DNA from: Hygrocybe punicea
Lineage: Eukaryota; Basidiomycota; Agaricomycetes; Agaricales; Hygrophoraceae
DNA length: 64,000 nucleotides
Direction: 5' to 3'
Assembly: GCA_963556145.1 (NCBI GenBank)
Contig: OY744464.1
Coordinates: 7,043,508-7,107,507, forward strand
In this document: positions 54,163 through 64,000 of the stretch, in pieces
How the letters are laid out: every line of letters starts with the position of its first letter
Numbering within the stretch: position 1 is the first letter of the stretch
Program-made: the position numbers and the translations under genes
Notes under the pieces: model-generated
Database searches by the model: none
What the model was told of the DNA's origin: nothing
Seen by the model: the letters and a program-made list of their open reading frames with translations, nothing else

Positions 54163-54672
54163 ATGTTCCACCACCCTACCTCATCCATCGACTCGCCGTC
54201 GCCGCCGCCGCCGCCATCCACCGCGGATAATCATACCCAAGCCATGCCAGTGACCAATGGCAATAACGGCCAATCGTGTCCCCTCGCAGTCACCCTCCGA
54301 TCGCCAAGGCCTCTATCTGCCCCGACCCAACATCTAGGCATCCATGAAAACGAGGACGGCCGATTGTCGCCACTCACGTTCAGTCTTCGATCGTTCGACT
54401 CGCCGGCCATCCCACCCACCTCGGCGCTATTTCTGAGCGTCGAAAACGACAGCCATTTGTCTCCGCTTACCTTGGCCCTCGACTCGTTGGACTCTCCAGC
54501 ATTTTTATTAGCCCCAGCGCAACTTTCGAGCATCGAAAATGAGGACGACGAATTGTCGCCCCTCCCTCTCCTCCGCCTCCGATCGTTCGACACCCAAGGC
54601 GGTAGTGAAGAGGAAATGTTGTTGGTTACTGTGCAGAACAAAATTCGCAACGGTGGTGGAGAATCGTTGTGA
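54163..54672 (+). CDS. Hypothetical protein with three internal repeats
   Basis: 169 residues from ATG 54163 (MFHHPTSSIDSPSPPPPP). After a proline run there are three consecutive ~31-35-residue repeats of the pattern SxEN(E)D..LSPLTxxLRSFDSPAxxxxxA(L/Q)xxS(I/V): ENEDGRLSPLTFSLRSFDSP, VENDSHLSPLTLALDSLDSP and IENEDDELSPLPLLRLRSFD. No domain recognised, no membrane segment. It is probably disordered. The long antisense frame here (54231-54821) is judged a shadow, but I cannot prove which strand is used. Confidence 0.45.
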   Translation: MFHHPTSSIDSPSPPPPPSTADNHTQAMPVTNGNNGQSCPLAVTLRSPRPLSAPTQHLGIHENEDGRLSPLTFSLRSFDSPAIPPTSALFLSVENDSHLSPLTLALDSLDSPAFLLAPAQLSSIENEDDELSPLPLLRLRSFDTQGGSEEEMLLVTVQNKIRNGGGESL

Positions 54673-54693
54673 GCGATTGAATATCGCGCGTAT

Positions 54694-54866
54694 CCGTGAG
54701 TTTTCTCCCCTCTTGCTCGCCATGTTTTTCTCATGCTGGAGCCGTTGGGGTTGACAGTCTTGCGGCCGATGTCTATATGTCCGTGAGTTTTCTCCCCTCT
54801 TGCTCGCCATGTTTTTCTCATGCTGGAGCTATTGGGGTTGACAGTTTTGCGGCCGATGTCTATACG
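54694..54866 (+). repeat. 87-bp tandem duplication
   Basis: CCGTGAGTTTTCTCCCCTCT starts at 54694 and again at 54781. The ~87-bp units are nearly identical (differences include CCGTTGG/CTATTGG and CAGTCTT/CAGTTTT) and end with GCGGCCGATGTCTATA. It lies 20 bp after the stop of the repetitive protein gene. Confidence 0.9.
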
Positions 54867-55958
54867 GGCGATGAAATGGTGATGATGGGAGTGGTGGTTA
54901 GAGGAGAATGATGAACGAGAAAAATTGTATACCCCCGTTTGTGAAATGTTGAATCAATGCTCTTGAAGGTTCTGCTCATGCGTAGATTCGCGGCTCCGAC
55001 TCGGAGTCCGAGGCACGTGTGAAAAAACCCTGGTGTTTGTGTAAATGATTTGGCACTTTCTGAAAATTTTTGAATCAACGTAATGCAGTCTTCAAAGCTT
55101 CAACGGGTCAATGAGACACTTGGTCTAAATTTTTCACAGCATGTAGAATTTTCCCTCAGACTTTGATGAATCATGATCAAGCAAAGTTAAGTCATATTTC
55201 AGAGGTCTTACAATTGTCCTCCAGTGTTATTTCATTGTGTTCCAGGTGTAAAATTACGTCTCGAGAATCAAATTTATCATGATCATGCCTAGTCCCTGCC
55301 ACACAGCGGCCCTTGCTCCCTGGACAGCCTTGCTCCCTGGCCCAGGAGTCCTGGACCGCATCAGTAAGTACCACATCTATTGTTTTCTACTGAGTACTCG
55401 ACAAACACACAGATGAATATTGCAGTGCGACAACAGTGATGCCAGCGGCGTTGGCGTTGGCACCACCACCAGCAACAGCAAGAGTGGTGCCGGCAATAAG
55501 GGCAGTAACAGCGACAGCAACGGCAAAAGCAACAGCAGAGATAACAACAACTGCAACAAACCGGCGCCAGCACCAGCACCAGTGCTGCATGATGATGGCG
55601 GTAACCGCACGAGGGCCAGCACTATATCCCTAGTAAGTACACCACTGTTTTCCACCACCCCGATATCCTCCTGAGCCCCGAATGCGCCTAGCACCACTGT
55701 GTCCCCAGCAAGTACATTGACTTGCACCCCCGACTTGTGCGGCACCGGCATAATCACCAGCACGGGCATGGGCACACCTCAGTGGCCAGCACGGGCACGG
55801 GCACCGCCGCACCGGAGACGGCGATGGTGCCAGCACCAGCACTTGCGCCAGGACGTGCCAGCAACAGCAACCAGCACCCGTGCCTGAACCAGCGCAGCAC
55901 CAGCACCAGCGATGGCCCATCAGTACCGCACCAGTATCAGCACCTACCCGACACAATC
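54867..55958. other. Intergenic stretch, trinucleotide-rich
   Basis: 54867-55380 shows nothing recognised beyond a duplicated CTTGCTCCCTGG (55312 and 55328). 55430-55930 is rich in GCA/ACC/AGC triplets (CACCAGCACCAGCACC-like runs), so all six frames look spuriously open. It may be the 5' region of the coiled-coil gene that follows. Confidence 0.45.
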
Positions 55959-56571
55959 ATGTCGAACAGCCCCGACGTCAAAAAACTCGAAAAAGACCTC
56001 TTAAAAGAGAGCAAACAGGACGAAAAGTTCATCAAGCGTGCCCTCAAGGAACTCCACAGCGCCGAAAAAGAGGAAGCAAAGATGAAAAAGGTGACACGCC
56101 CTTAGCCTGAACCTCTCCTAACCTCTCTGGACCCGTATTCAGGCCACAGATAAGGCCACCTGTATCCTCCAGAAGGATGAACAGAAGGAGATCAGCGCTA
56201 GCAAGGCCCTGAACAAGGCAGAGCGCCAGCATGACGTCGCTGTGGCAAACGTCAAGTCCGCCGAGGCAGACAAGGGTACGTCCGAGTCCAGACATGGTTC
56301 TCAGCGGTTTCGACCTAACATACAAATTGCGTCGCGTGCAGACAACGAATGTTCAGGACGTGAGGCTTGCAGCGGGAGCTCAACGAGAAGAGGGTACAGG
56401 TGGAAGTGGCTACACAACACAAAGCCACCAAGGACGTGAGTTTTAACCGTGGCGCGTAGTCTTCTACTAACATCATGATCTACATGCCTTGACGTCCACG
56501 TAAATCCACCATAGAAAGAGTGTGAGGACAAGCTCAGGAATATTATATCTGAGCGTTCCGCGCCGTCTTGA
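55959..56571 (+). CDS. Small Lys/Ala/Glu-rich coiled-coil protein
   Basis: Start ATG 55959 (MSNSPDVKKLEKDLLKES). Exon 1 (55959-56090) ends EEAKMKK. A 52-nt intron (GTGACA..TTCAG) leads to exon 2 (56143-56275, ATDKATCILQKDEQKEISAS ... VANVKSAEADK). A later exon encodes RELNEKRVQVEVATQHKATK, and the last exon (KECEDKLRNIISERSAPS) stops at 56569-56571. It is almost entirely helical and charged, about 130-140 residues. Similar small coiled-coil proteins are common in basidiomycetes, and some carry an 'Ncp1 DNA-binding' label I cannot confirm. The junction between 56275 and about 56373 is uncertain. Confidence 0.6.
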
Positions 56572-57189
56572 CTGAAACCGGTATAATACTTTTTTTCACT
56601 ATTTTATCTCTTATCATGTACTTTATCATAATATATGATTTTTCATATAATTCAGCGAAGTGTACTGGCCATAATGATCATATGAGTTAATGAGTTGCAT
56701 TACATGTGATAACCGATTCGAATGAGGGGACAGAAAAACCCGGGATCTGGCCCTCCCGTCTTGCCCTGTGCGGCAGCTTTACGAGCACCATGACAATACG
56801 CTATGTTCAAGTGGTAGCAGTGAGATTTACAAAGCCACTCAAGATTTATCCGTGTATTGTAAATCTAGCACAATTAAGCTGGTTGCTTTGCACTCCAATA
56901 TATGGTGTTTCAATCCCTTGCCAGGCGCCAGCAGTGATTTCTGATTTGTATAAGGAGTTGAAATCCTGTATCAATACACCCAATATATCTGAATTTACGC
57001 TAAATCCGACATAATTCTTTGACATCCAATGGATGGCGTCCCAACCACTTGTCATGCGCGCACAGACCGATTTAGTGATTACAAATAGGGTAAGGTTATG
57101 GCAGAATCTCCCGGTTTTGCTGATGTCTGGACTTCCCACTGGGCCTAATTCCCCGTACACTAGTTCACACAACCCACATAAAAATCCTT
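56572..57189. other. Intergenic stretch without recognised genes
   Basis: It is AT-rich at the left. Only short frames are present on both strands (56706-57014 plus, 56846-57172 minus), with no domain or splice pattern. Confidence 0.4.
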
Positions 57190-57620
57190 TCGCTCACTGC
57201 GTCGCACCGAAGGGGACAAGGTCATCCATCCCCAGGTCATACATAAAGTGAGCCAGAAAGTCAAGTCGCTGGTCGTTGAATTCAGGTACCGCCTGCAACT
57301 TTTGAACCACACTCCTGATTGCACCCGTCGCACCCGAAGTAGGAAAACGCGCTCCGTGTCTTTGGATCTGCGTTTCCCCTGGTAAGCCAATGGACCGCAT
57401 GATTTACTAGTTACCTACGATATTGACCTATCACAGAGATGCATGAGCTGAATGTTTTTATAGAAACCATGAACTCACCTGAGTGATATTGCAATTATGG
57501 GGTGGATGTTGATACACTCCAGCTGGGAAGTATGGCGAATAGGCCCCCCAGAGCAGTTCATGGGTGAAGAACGATTGCATCAACATGGCGGGATACATCA
57601 TGATAAAATTATAGACTGGT
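57190..57620 (-). CDS. Possible small gene or 3' exons, unknown
   Basis: Two minus-strand stretches look coding. The first is YNFIMMYPAMLMQSFFTHEL through PAGVYQHPPHNCNITQ, ending at a good donor (CAG|GTGAGT near 57478). The second is SVVQKLQAVPEFNDQRLDFL to DDLVPFGATQ, ending near 57194. An acceptor-like CTGCACCAG precedes the first. They could be a separate gene or alternative 3' exons of the W-P-G-Y gene upstream (its stop codon overlaps GTATAA, a possible donor). Not recognised. Confidence 0.3.
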
Positions 57621-57720
57621 GCAGAAGGAGAGCACACGTCAGGCCTTCTGAAGCTTAAGGGAGTCTCATACCGAGAAACGTAGGCAATAATGACAATAAT
57701 TGCAATTCGGATGTAATATG

Positions 57721-58505
57721 TTATACAAAGAAGTCGCGCCTGGCTACTTCATACCATGCATCTATTTCAAAATCAACGGCAACTTCAGCTTGCCACAAGT
57801 TCCCAGAGACATTCCACAAAGAAAGGAGTATGAGATCCTTAAATGTAATGTTCGGAATGCCAAGGCGCCATCGCGGTGATCTGGGAACCTCGTGTTGGGT
57901 TTTCTAGAAATATTTGGATAGGTAGATAAGGAACTCGGATGTGAAGACACATTAAGAAGGACAAACTTCAATGTAACGAGAATAGTTTGAGGCAATGGCC
58001 TTTCCGAGCTTATAACGGGTGATTTGACCCTGAGGGAGGAGGATTTTGATAGACCTTGCCCAATCCACATACTCGTAACCAGGCCACTTGAAGAACAAAT
58101 GGACACCGTGCATGAGTAAACCGCACGAGAGCGGAACGTAGCAAAAGGTAAAAGACTCACTATGATCCTAAAAGTAATTGCCTTCGGCGCAGAGTCGAGG
58201 ATTATTGGGTCATGCGGACCTTGCATCATCGAAATCACGGTGCTGCATTCTTCGGCAGAAAAAAATCTCATTGGAATACCTGGATGAGAGCGGTTCTGGA
58301 AGTTAAAAGTGATGGATTGCGTACCAGGCACGTCCATGCTCGAATTCATTGTTGACGTTGATCCAAATGTAGGTTGGGGTACGCGTTGACGAGTCACCAA
58401 ACGAACATACGGAGCCGGTTCATTCTGGGCAGTAGAAATTGTGGAAGGAGAGGGACTGTAGAAGCTCCCGACTTGCAGGTGAAGGGGGTTCGAGTAGTTC
58501 GACAT
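57721..58505 (-). CDS. Agaricomycete hypothetical protein with W-P-G-Y domain
   Basis: Three exons, 58505-58161, 58086-57967 and 57903-57721, with introns of 74 and 63 nt (GTGAGT..TTCAAG and GTTTGT..TTCTAG), all phase 0, give 215 residues from MSNYSNPLHLQVGSFYSP to TAA at 57721. The N-terminal third is disordered. The domain begins near ITFRI and continues IWPGYEYVDWARSIKILLPQ, ITRYKLGKAIASNYSRYIE, WRLGIPNITFKDLILLSLWN and LWQAEVAVDFEID. I recognise the pattern (WPGY...ITR..L...V...F..FIE...L.L..L.NV..) from many agaricomycete proteins of unknown function, but I am not sure of the DUF number. Frame-perfect splicing makes the gene model strong. Confidence 0.75.
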
Positions 58506-59106
58506 TTGGTAACGATTGCGTTAGAAGAATCAAAGCTAGGCCGTGGAAGACGTCAAGAGGACGGCGGAAGGACTGTCAACAAGTACGCGAAGAGCTAGCG
58601 GAATGCTGTTGCAAGAGGTAGCGGGTAGGGAACCAGAAGGCGGGTGGCATTTTATAGCTGAGTGCAAGAGGGCCCAAGATAGATGGTGGACGTCGGGGTG
58701 GACGTCGGGGTGGGATGCCAGGCCCAAGCGACGAGGTAAAAGCGCTGTACAATGTGCGGGAGCAGTTTGATCATTTCGGCACTGTCTTTCATGAGATCAG
58801 GTAGGAGACGCGCACGCCTTGACCGACTTGAAGACTGAATCGAAGTCGCCATAGCCTCCAGTCCGACCTATCGAGGGGATATCTATACTCTTGCAAAGTC
58901 ACCAGCAGACGACAAAGCAGGCAGGATTCAGGTCACCAGTCTGAGGCCACAGTGTGGCTGCCAGTGGATGGCAAAAACTACAAGTCACGTGAACGCTGGT
59001 CAAAGAGGTGTCACTCCTGCTGTACAGTAGGTTTATAGATTAGAATTTGGATATTCAGACAAATTCCCAAAGAAAAGACAGAAGACTCGGGGGGTCATAT
59101 CAGCTA
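58506..59106. other. Intergenic stretch with a 12-bp direct repeat
   Basis: GTGGACGTCGGG is repeated at 58685 and 58697. A 66-codon minus frame (58852 downward, MATSIQSSSRSRRARLLPDL) is possible but unsupported. No other feature. Confidence 0.35.
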
Positions 59107-60294
59107 ATCATGGAACTCAAGTGTGCAATTCCGTGCTTTGAATAATGGCAGCCAGGTCAACAATTCATCGTTCCCAAAGAATTCGCTCCAGTCCCCATAA
59201 AGAACGACCCGCTCGAGAGCGACAGACATGCGCCCACATATCGCCGCTAAATGGGAATCGATGTGTTGTCTAGACGAGACTGGACGGACCTGTCCATTCA
59301 GCCACGAGTGAAGCCGCACGCACTGAAGGGATGTGTGGGAGACAAATCCCTCATCGAATGCTGGTGGAAGTGTGGAGTCCACATAGTAGCTGAGTTCCCG
59401 CAGTTGTGGGCACAAGATGAGTAAGCCCAGGATGAGTGGCTGGAGGATAAACTCGGGTTGGGGGAGGAGCTCGACGACGCGTAATTGGAAGGGGTGAGTT
59501 ATCAGCACAGTATCCTGGGATATCAACGAGTCCGCAATGAAATGCGTCAAATTCGGCACCTGCCACTCTAGCGTCCCATGTATGATAGGTAGGGCAAGTT
59601 CCTTAATGCGCAGTACCTGCAGTTGTTCCAGATGCAAGTCATGGAGTAACTTGGTGTGGCTAACCAGTCCCCACGGTGTGTCCCCGGAAAGCGACAAGTA
59701 GTGCAAGTTGGGCGTGAGCTGCAGGATGTGCCAAAAAAAACTGAGCGATGCGTCGCCGTGGAAGGCCCGGGAGTACCTGGTCCCGAAAGACCAATCTATG
59801 CGCTTGACGGACTCAAGAGATTGAAAGGTGTGATCCGGGAAGGGGAAGGTGATGATGGACGATTCAACGCCATTATCCTGGGGTTTAATGAGGACCTCGA
59901 CGTTCGGGCAGTGTTTTAGGACAGCTGCATCGATATCCACGTTCCCTGTTGAAAGCGTGATCCTACGAACATGATGGCCGTATTCCTCCCCCAACTCTTC
60001 TGTCCGCTCCAGGGCATCGAGAAGACCACGAGTCCCATGCCCCACAATCCTGATATCTTCATACAACAACCTCTCTCCAAGAGCTCCCCACCGCTTGCAG
60101 ACAAGGAAGATTGCACGTTTCACTCCCAGATTGGCCGCCGATACAGGTCGAATGTCACGAAATGGTGAATACCCTGTCTCAAATACATCTAATGATTCAC
60201 CCGACGCCGTGGCCAGCCGAAATATGCGAAGCCAGAGTTCTGTTGGAAGTATAGGCGTAAAGACTGCTGTGCTGGGCCCAGCACAGCAAGACAT
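59104..60294 (-). CDS. F-box-like, leucine-rich-repeat protein
   Basis: A single uninterrupted 396-codon exon. The N-terminal F-box-like motif (PILPTELWLRIFRLATAS, with LVCKRWGALGERLLYEDIRI completing it) is the part that binds Skp1 in SCF ubiquitin ligases. The rest has irregular leucine-rich repeats (LTPNLHYLSLSGDTPWGL, LEQLQVLRIKELALPIIHG, QLRELSYYVDSTLP, LQCVRLHSWLNGQ), the likely substrate-recognition surface. This architecture is very common and expanded in agaricomycetes. The start MSCCAGPSTAVF is the first Met. The substrate cannot be told. Confidence 0.85.
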   Translation of the reverse strand: MSCCAGPSTAVFTPILPTELWLRIFRLATASGESLDVFETGYSPFRDIRPVSAANLGVKRAIFLVCKRWGALGERLLYEDIRIVGHGTRGLLDALERTEELGEEYGHHVRRITLSTGNVDIDAAVLKHCPNVEVLIKPQDNGVESSIITFPFPDHTFQSLESVKRIDWSFGTRYSRAFHGDASLSFFWHILQLTPNLHYLSLSGDTPWGLVSHTKLLHDLHLEQLQVLRIKELALPIIHGTLEWQVPNLTHFIADSLISQDTVLITHPFQLRVVELLPQPEFILQPLILGLLILCPQLRELSYYVDSTLPPAFDEGFVSHTSLQCVRLHSWLNGQVRPVSSRQHIDSHLAAICGRMSVALERVVLYGDWSEFFGNDELLTWLPLFKARNCTLEFHD

Positions 60295-61097
60295 CTGGAT
60301 TAAGGGTCTAGCTTAGCGGTAAGTTTAAGTTATGATCTGCAGTCGTTTGGAAGGAGCTGGATGCAGAGTGTTTGGATGGAGCCCGAAGGGCTCGGATTAA
60401 CAGGAAGGGGTCCAGAGGGAGAAGGGGTGTTTATGCGTGGTGGAATCGTTAGGCGCTTTTAGGAGAAATTTTTCAGATTTATAGGTTCAACAAGTGGATA
60501 AACCGAAGGGAGACTGCGTGCCTTTCCTCTCACTGTGCGATCTGGGTGAATAGTGAATGAAGCTTGGATAAATTGGAATTTCGCAATTGGTGCCTAGGTT
60601 GAGGTCAAGTTCTGCGGTCAACGATCTAATTGGCGCTTCATGATTTTGCACAATTGGCCCAGGATATATTCAATTCGAAAATGGATGCGCAGTGTCTGTC
60701 ATCTAGGGTAGATTATCATGTATTACAGCTGTTTTCATAGCTATGCGGAGTTACAACTTGTAATATTGGAAAATTTCCTGCTGAAGGAGCTGTATTCCTC
60801 TTCCGAGTCAGGTCATAGGAAAACTAGTCTTTCTACGCCACCCTGCTCTGCTACTTTCTCTTGGTACAGAACCTTCGCATGGTACATCGGCAATCAATCA
60901 ACGAGACTCGGACTTCAGCACGTACCGATATTAATATTGTCAATACCTTGATAGTTTTTTTCCCAATTCCAGTGTGTTGATAATCACGTTCTCGAAACGT
61001 CAGGAGGATTAACCTTCGTGGGCTAATGGGGTTGGAAGATAGTTTGTAATGACTGTCCACTCACGCCAGTTGCATCCGAAGTTTTTGAGCATGAACA
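60295..61097. other. Intergenic stretch without recognised genes
   Basis: Upstream region of the F-box gene. Only short frames occur (60718-60951 plus and 60851-61060 minus). Confidence 0.4.
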
Positions 61098-61762
61098 ATG
61101 GCCGACGAGGGTAACGCAAGTGTTCCATCGTCTCTCACGGTAGATGGGACGAGCTTAAGGGGCGTACGGCGAGAACGGGCCCCATTTGCTGATAAAACCT
61201 CTAGACAAATGTCTCAACCTCAGTATGTCTCAACCTCAGTATGTCGGAATCACACATGTGGGACTGTTCACATCCAAGCCATTGCCATTGCCACCGCCTC
61301 AACCTGAAGTTGAGGATTTGTCGGGCATCTCAGGACTGGGGGGTTTTCAACGAAGGGCATGACGACGTCCCTGATGTATCCATGAGAGACCCGAAGGATG
61401 CGGAGAATCTCGAGACAGTTGAACATTGCAGTTCAATATGGAATTCGTTACAGTGGTGAGACGTTGTTTTGATCACCAAGAGAGAACTGCACACACTGCC
61501 CCCAGAAACTCTCCGACTACCGTGACTGTTTGTTTTGTTTGATCTCCTGGGGATCCGGATGTTAGCTGAGCAATTGAACCAAGCCAAGCCAGACAGATGC
61601 TCACAATTGATTGGCGCCCGCTCGAGTTCAAACTGCTTTCAATTGCACCTCTGTTCTAGAGTCGCACTCGAATGGGTCTCTAACGTCTCGGGCCCTTTGC
61701 TTGCGCAGACCCTGCGTGCCCAGTGCTCAGCGCTGGCAGTGAGCAACTGCAGAAAACCCTGA
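61098..61762 (+). CDS. Possible small spliced gene, unknown
   Basis: ATG 61098 opens MADEGNASVPSSLTVDGT. After a duplicated TCTCAACCTCAGTATG (61208-61223 and 61224-61239) the frames LPPPQPEVEDLSGISGLGGF and DDVPDVSMRDPKDAENLETV look coding but are in different frames, which requires an intron or a frameshift near 61350. A third frame (61535-61762) is unsupported. Low confidence. 61763-62449 shows nothing else recognised. Confidence 0.25.
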
Positions 61763-62449
61763 CGATGACGATTTTGGAACAATGGGCATGGCGCATTCAG
61801 CATCGAGACTGTCCTCTCCTCAATTAATTCGTTAGCGGCCCGGCGACATCACCATCCCGCCTTCGAATGCGCAGGCTACCCGCCAGCGCGATTTTCAACT
61901 TTGGGACAAGGCTTGTGTGTCTATTTGCTGTGCATATAGATGACCTCGGCACGATATGCTGTCCGCCCTTGAACTCTAAGCATTGGCCTTGACGTGGCAA
62001 TACTCGCTGTTTATTTCTCTTATCTTGTAAACTTTTGATGAACCTGACAAGCGATGACTGATTTCGCCGAAACCGGTGGAAAGCCGTACCAGTGGGCGAG
62101 GCTTTTTGTGATCCACTACTTCCGGCGATCTTCTTGTATGCGCCAACATTGAAGCTTCCTCCGTACATCAAACATAACGTCTAGTGGTGTTCAGGTTGTC
62201 GTTAGCTAAAGTAAGCGTTTATGCCCTTCTGAAACAAGATTTGACTGTGCCGAGGGATACCTTGAGGGGAAAACGGTGATGGCCTTGAAGGAGCTGGATC
62301 AATCAAACCACCTCCTACCAAACCGTTGCCAATCGGTTCAAGGCTGTCCATATTTACCTATTTAACTGAAAAGTAGGTTCGACTATAGCGAACATGACCA
62401 TACCAGACGAGGCAGCCAGACTGTGTCTGCTTGCAATCACTTCATTTAG

Positions 62450-64000
62450 ATGGCCAGCTCGCTTAGCGAAACGCTCTGGAATATCCATCTCATCGAGGTA
62501 TATAATGTGTTTCTTTTCTTGATTCAATGACTTATTTCTAATTGGTTTGTTGCAGCTCTTCCAGGGTCAGTTTTCTTTGTTATAATTGGAATCAAGACAT
62601 CTGATCCTCGAGACCCAGCTACTGCTGTCACGATATTGGTACTATCCTCTTGATTTCCTCTCGCAGTACTCCCAACCTTGTTCAGGCATACGATTATTGT
62701 TTGACCTTTGCCCAGGAGGTTTCATTCGTCTGGAGTAGCCGCTGGTCGTCCGTCAACATCTTATACCTCCTAACGAGGTACATGCCCTTCGTAGACACCG
62801 CTTTCTTTCTTAGCCGTGAGGATTTTCCTTTTGCTGCAGTTAATCAGGATCTCATGGATGTTCAATCACTCAGAGCATTTCTTCAGCCTTCGGCCCAAAT
62901 TTAAGGATGCTTGCTTGTTCATATATACGGTGGATGCATGTAAGCGTTTGCATGATCACCGCGCTGTCTATAGATTGATTGACTGTACTTCGAAGTCCTG
63001 TTTATTCTTGGAATGGGCTTCTCAGAGAGTAAGCGCTACACATCTGGTCGTCATAAGCTTCTTGGTTATTGACACTGAAAGGACAGTTATCCTCATGATC
63101 AGAATATTGGTTATTTGGGAGAAGGACCGCAGACTGGCCATTGGCCTTCCTGCTTTCTTTGCAGCGATCTGGATCGCGATAGTTGTTTTCATGTATTTTT
63201 TTCTCCGATCCTTGCACGGTCTGTAAATCGCTTCGCTATTCCTTCTACTCCCATGCTTACCATCTCAACCCCCATAGTTTCATTGATACTGATACTTGGC
63301 GGCCCAAGATGCAATAGTACCAAAAATCCGACTATGTTGCTCATCATGTGGTTGCTGTTCCTGGCGTTTGAGATCGGTATTGTGGTACCCTGTTTTCGAG
63401 TATTCTCTCAATGATCAGTTTTCTTCACCAGTTATGTTCGGTCTGCTATTGATCAAAGGCATCCGGCGATGGAGGTCATGTGCATTGATTCCCCACCTAT
63501 ATTTACCGTGTGATACAGATAGGGTTTCACACCAGATGTCACTGTTTTCTATCGTTTATCGTGACGGTAAGCAATTCAATGTCCTTAATAAATAACTCGA
63601 TGTGACAACATTTGTAGGGATACTTTTCTACATCTACATCGTTGGTGTGTGACATTGTCATTCGCCGAGATACCGACACCTGATTTTAGACCAGCCATTT
63701 CGGCTTCTAACGTTATCGTTATCGTTACCCTACCCGTATGTTTACTAACTAGACCACTTTTTTTTCTAACTATAAATGTTCACCTACAGGCCAGTGCTTT
63801 ATTGCTTACGCCGTGCGTTTCTCATAATACGATTTGACAACGTCTCATTGTAGATTGCAGATTTGTCCGCGTTATGCATTCTGTCCTGACAGCCCGATTC
63901 GTTCTGGAGGTTCGACAAGTGCTCCACAAGTTTCAGGATAATGCCACGTCGACTGACTCGACGCCAAGTGGAGGGATATCTTGTGCGAGAACCAACAATA
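62450..64000 (+). CDS. DUF6533-type multi-pass membrane protein (3' end beyond window)
   Basis: ATG 62450 begins MASSLSETLWNIHLIE, followed by GTATAT (62498) and an acceptor at 62555. The DUF6533 signature is clear: AYDYCLTFAQEVSFVWSSRW and NILYLLTRYMPFVDT. Further hydrophobic segments are ERTVILMIRILVIWEKDRRL, AIGLPAFFAAIWIAIVVFMY, MLLIMWLLFLAFEIGIVV and ASNVIVIVTLP, separated by introns (about 7 in all). The conserved end VMHSVLTARFVLEVRQVL is at about 63870-63930, and the frame is still open at 64000. These basidiomycete proteins have about seven membrane spans; their function is unknown. Exon borders are approximate. Confidence 0.7.

Noticed and set aside
54231..54821. 196-codon minus-strand frame over the repetitive protein gene.
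   Set aside because: Its repeats are the complement of the plus-strand repeats and the tandem 87-bp duplication. Composition looks less protein-like, although the strand is not proven.
55377..55956. Several 60-130-codon frames on both strands (Cys-, Leu- or Ala-rich).
   Set aside because: They arise from GCA/ACC triplet-rich sequence in which most frames are open; no domain, start context or splice support.
61824..62171. 115-codon minus-strand frame.
   Set aside because: No recognisable motif, no splice context, and it lies between unrelated plus-strand genes; not supportable.

Overview
The window comes from a filamentous basidiomycete, most likely a mushroom-forming agaricomycete. The reasons are short 50-60 nt introns with GT..AG ends, Plavaka and Harbinger-type transposases, and lineage-typical protein families (DUF6533 membrane protein, DUF6698-, DUF6532- and DUF6818-like proteins, F-box/leucine-rich protein). 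No tRNA, rRNA, CRISPR array or bacterial-type operon was seen.

The left two thirds (about 1-41.9 kb) are a repeat graveyard. Bases 1-2178 are the 3' end of a Ty3/gypsy pol gene. A Harbinger transposon (copy 1: accessory DUF6818-like gene at 3186-4950, transposase from 5289) is interrupted by a large, very young Ty3/gypsy element (gypsy A; 1906-bp LTRs, 3' LTR at 19761-21666). A 1147-bp inversion (6086-7232) later moved part of the transposase and the outer 710 bp of the 5' LTR into opposite orientation. Undoing it on paper restores both the transposase frame and the LTR, with a 4-bp target duplication. Downstream lie a decayed CDC73-like gene (22218-23636) and a Ty3/gypsy chromovirus (24267-38369). 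The chromovirus is split by a LINE (26623-33793), whose ORF1 is in turn split by an 814-bp hairpin MITE (32234-33047). A second Harbinger (38454-41849) follows; its transposase has lost two catalytic aspartates.

From about 42 kb the genes look intact. There is a DUF6698-like gene (-), a divergent hypothetical gene (+), a coiled-coil gene carrying a tandemly duplicated intron plus exon, an uninterrupted Plavaka transposase gene (46711-50902, -) and a DUF6532-like gene (+). CCGTGAC heptamers are scattered on both sides of the transposase gene. From 53 to 64 kb there are repeats, a repetitive hypothetical protein, a small coiled-coil protein gene, a W-P-G-Y-motif gene, an F-box gene and a DUF6533 membrane protein gene running off the end.

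Two themes connect the parts. First, nearly every nonsense codon in the older repeats is TGA where the protein family expects arginine (CGA), which points to CpG C-to-T decay; gypsy A and the genes right of 42 kb lack it. Second, the gypsy A LTR promoter carries eleven GATAAG and ten TGA(C/G)TCA sites upstream of a TATA box, an arrangement that suggests control by GATA and Gcn4-type bZIP regulators.
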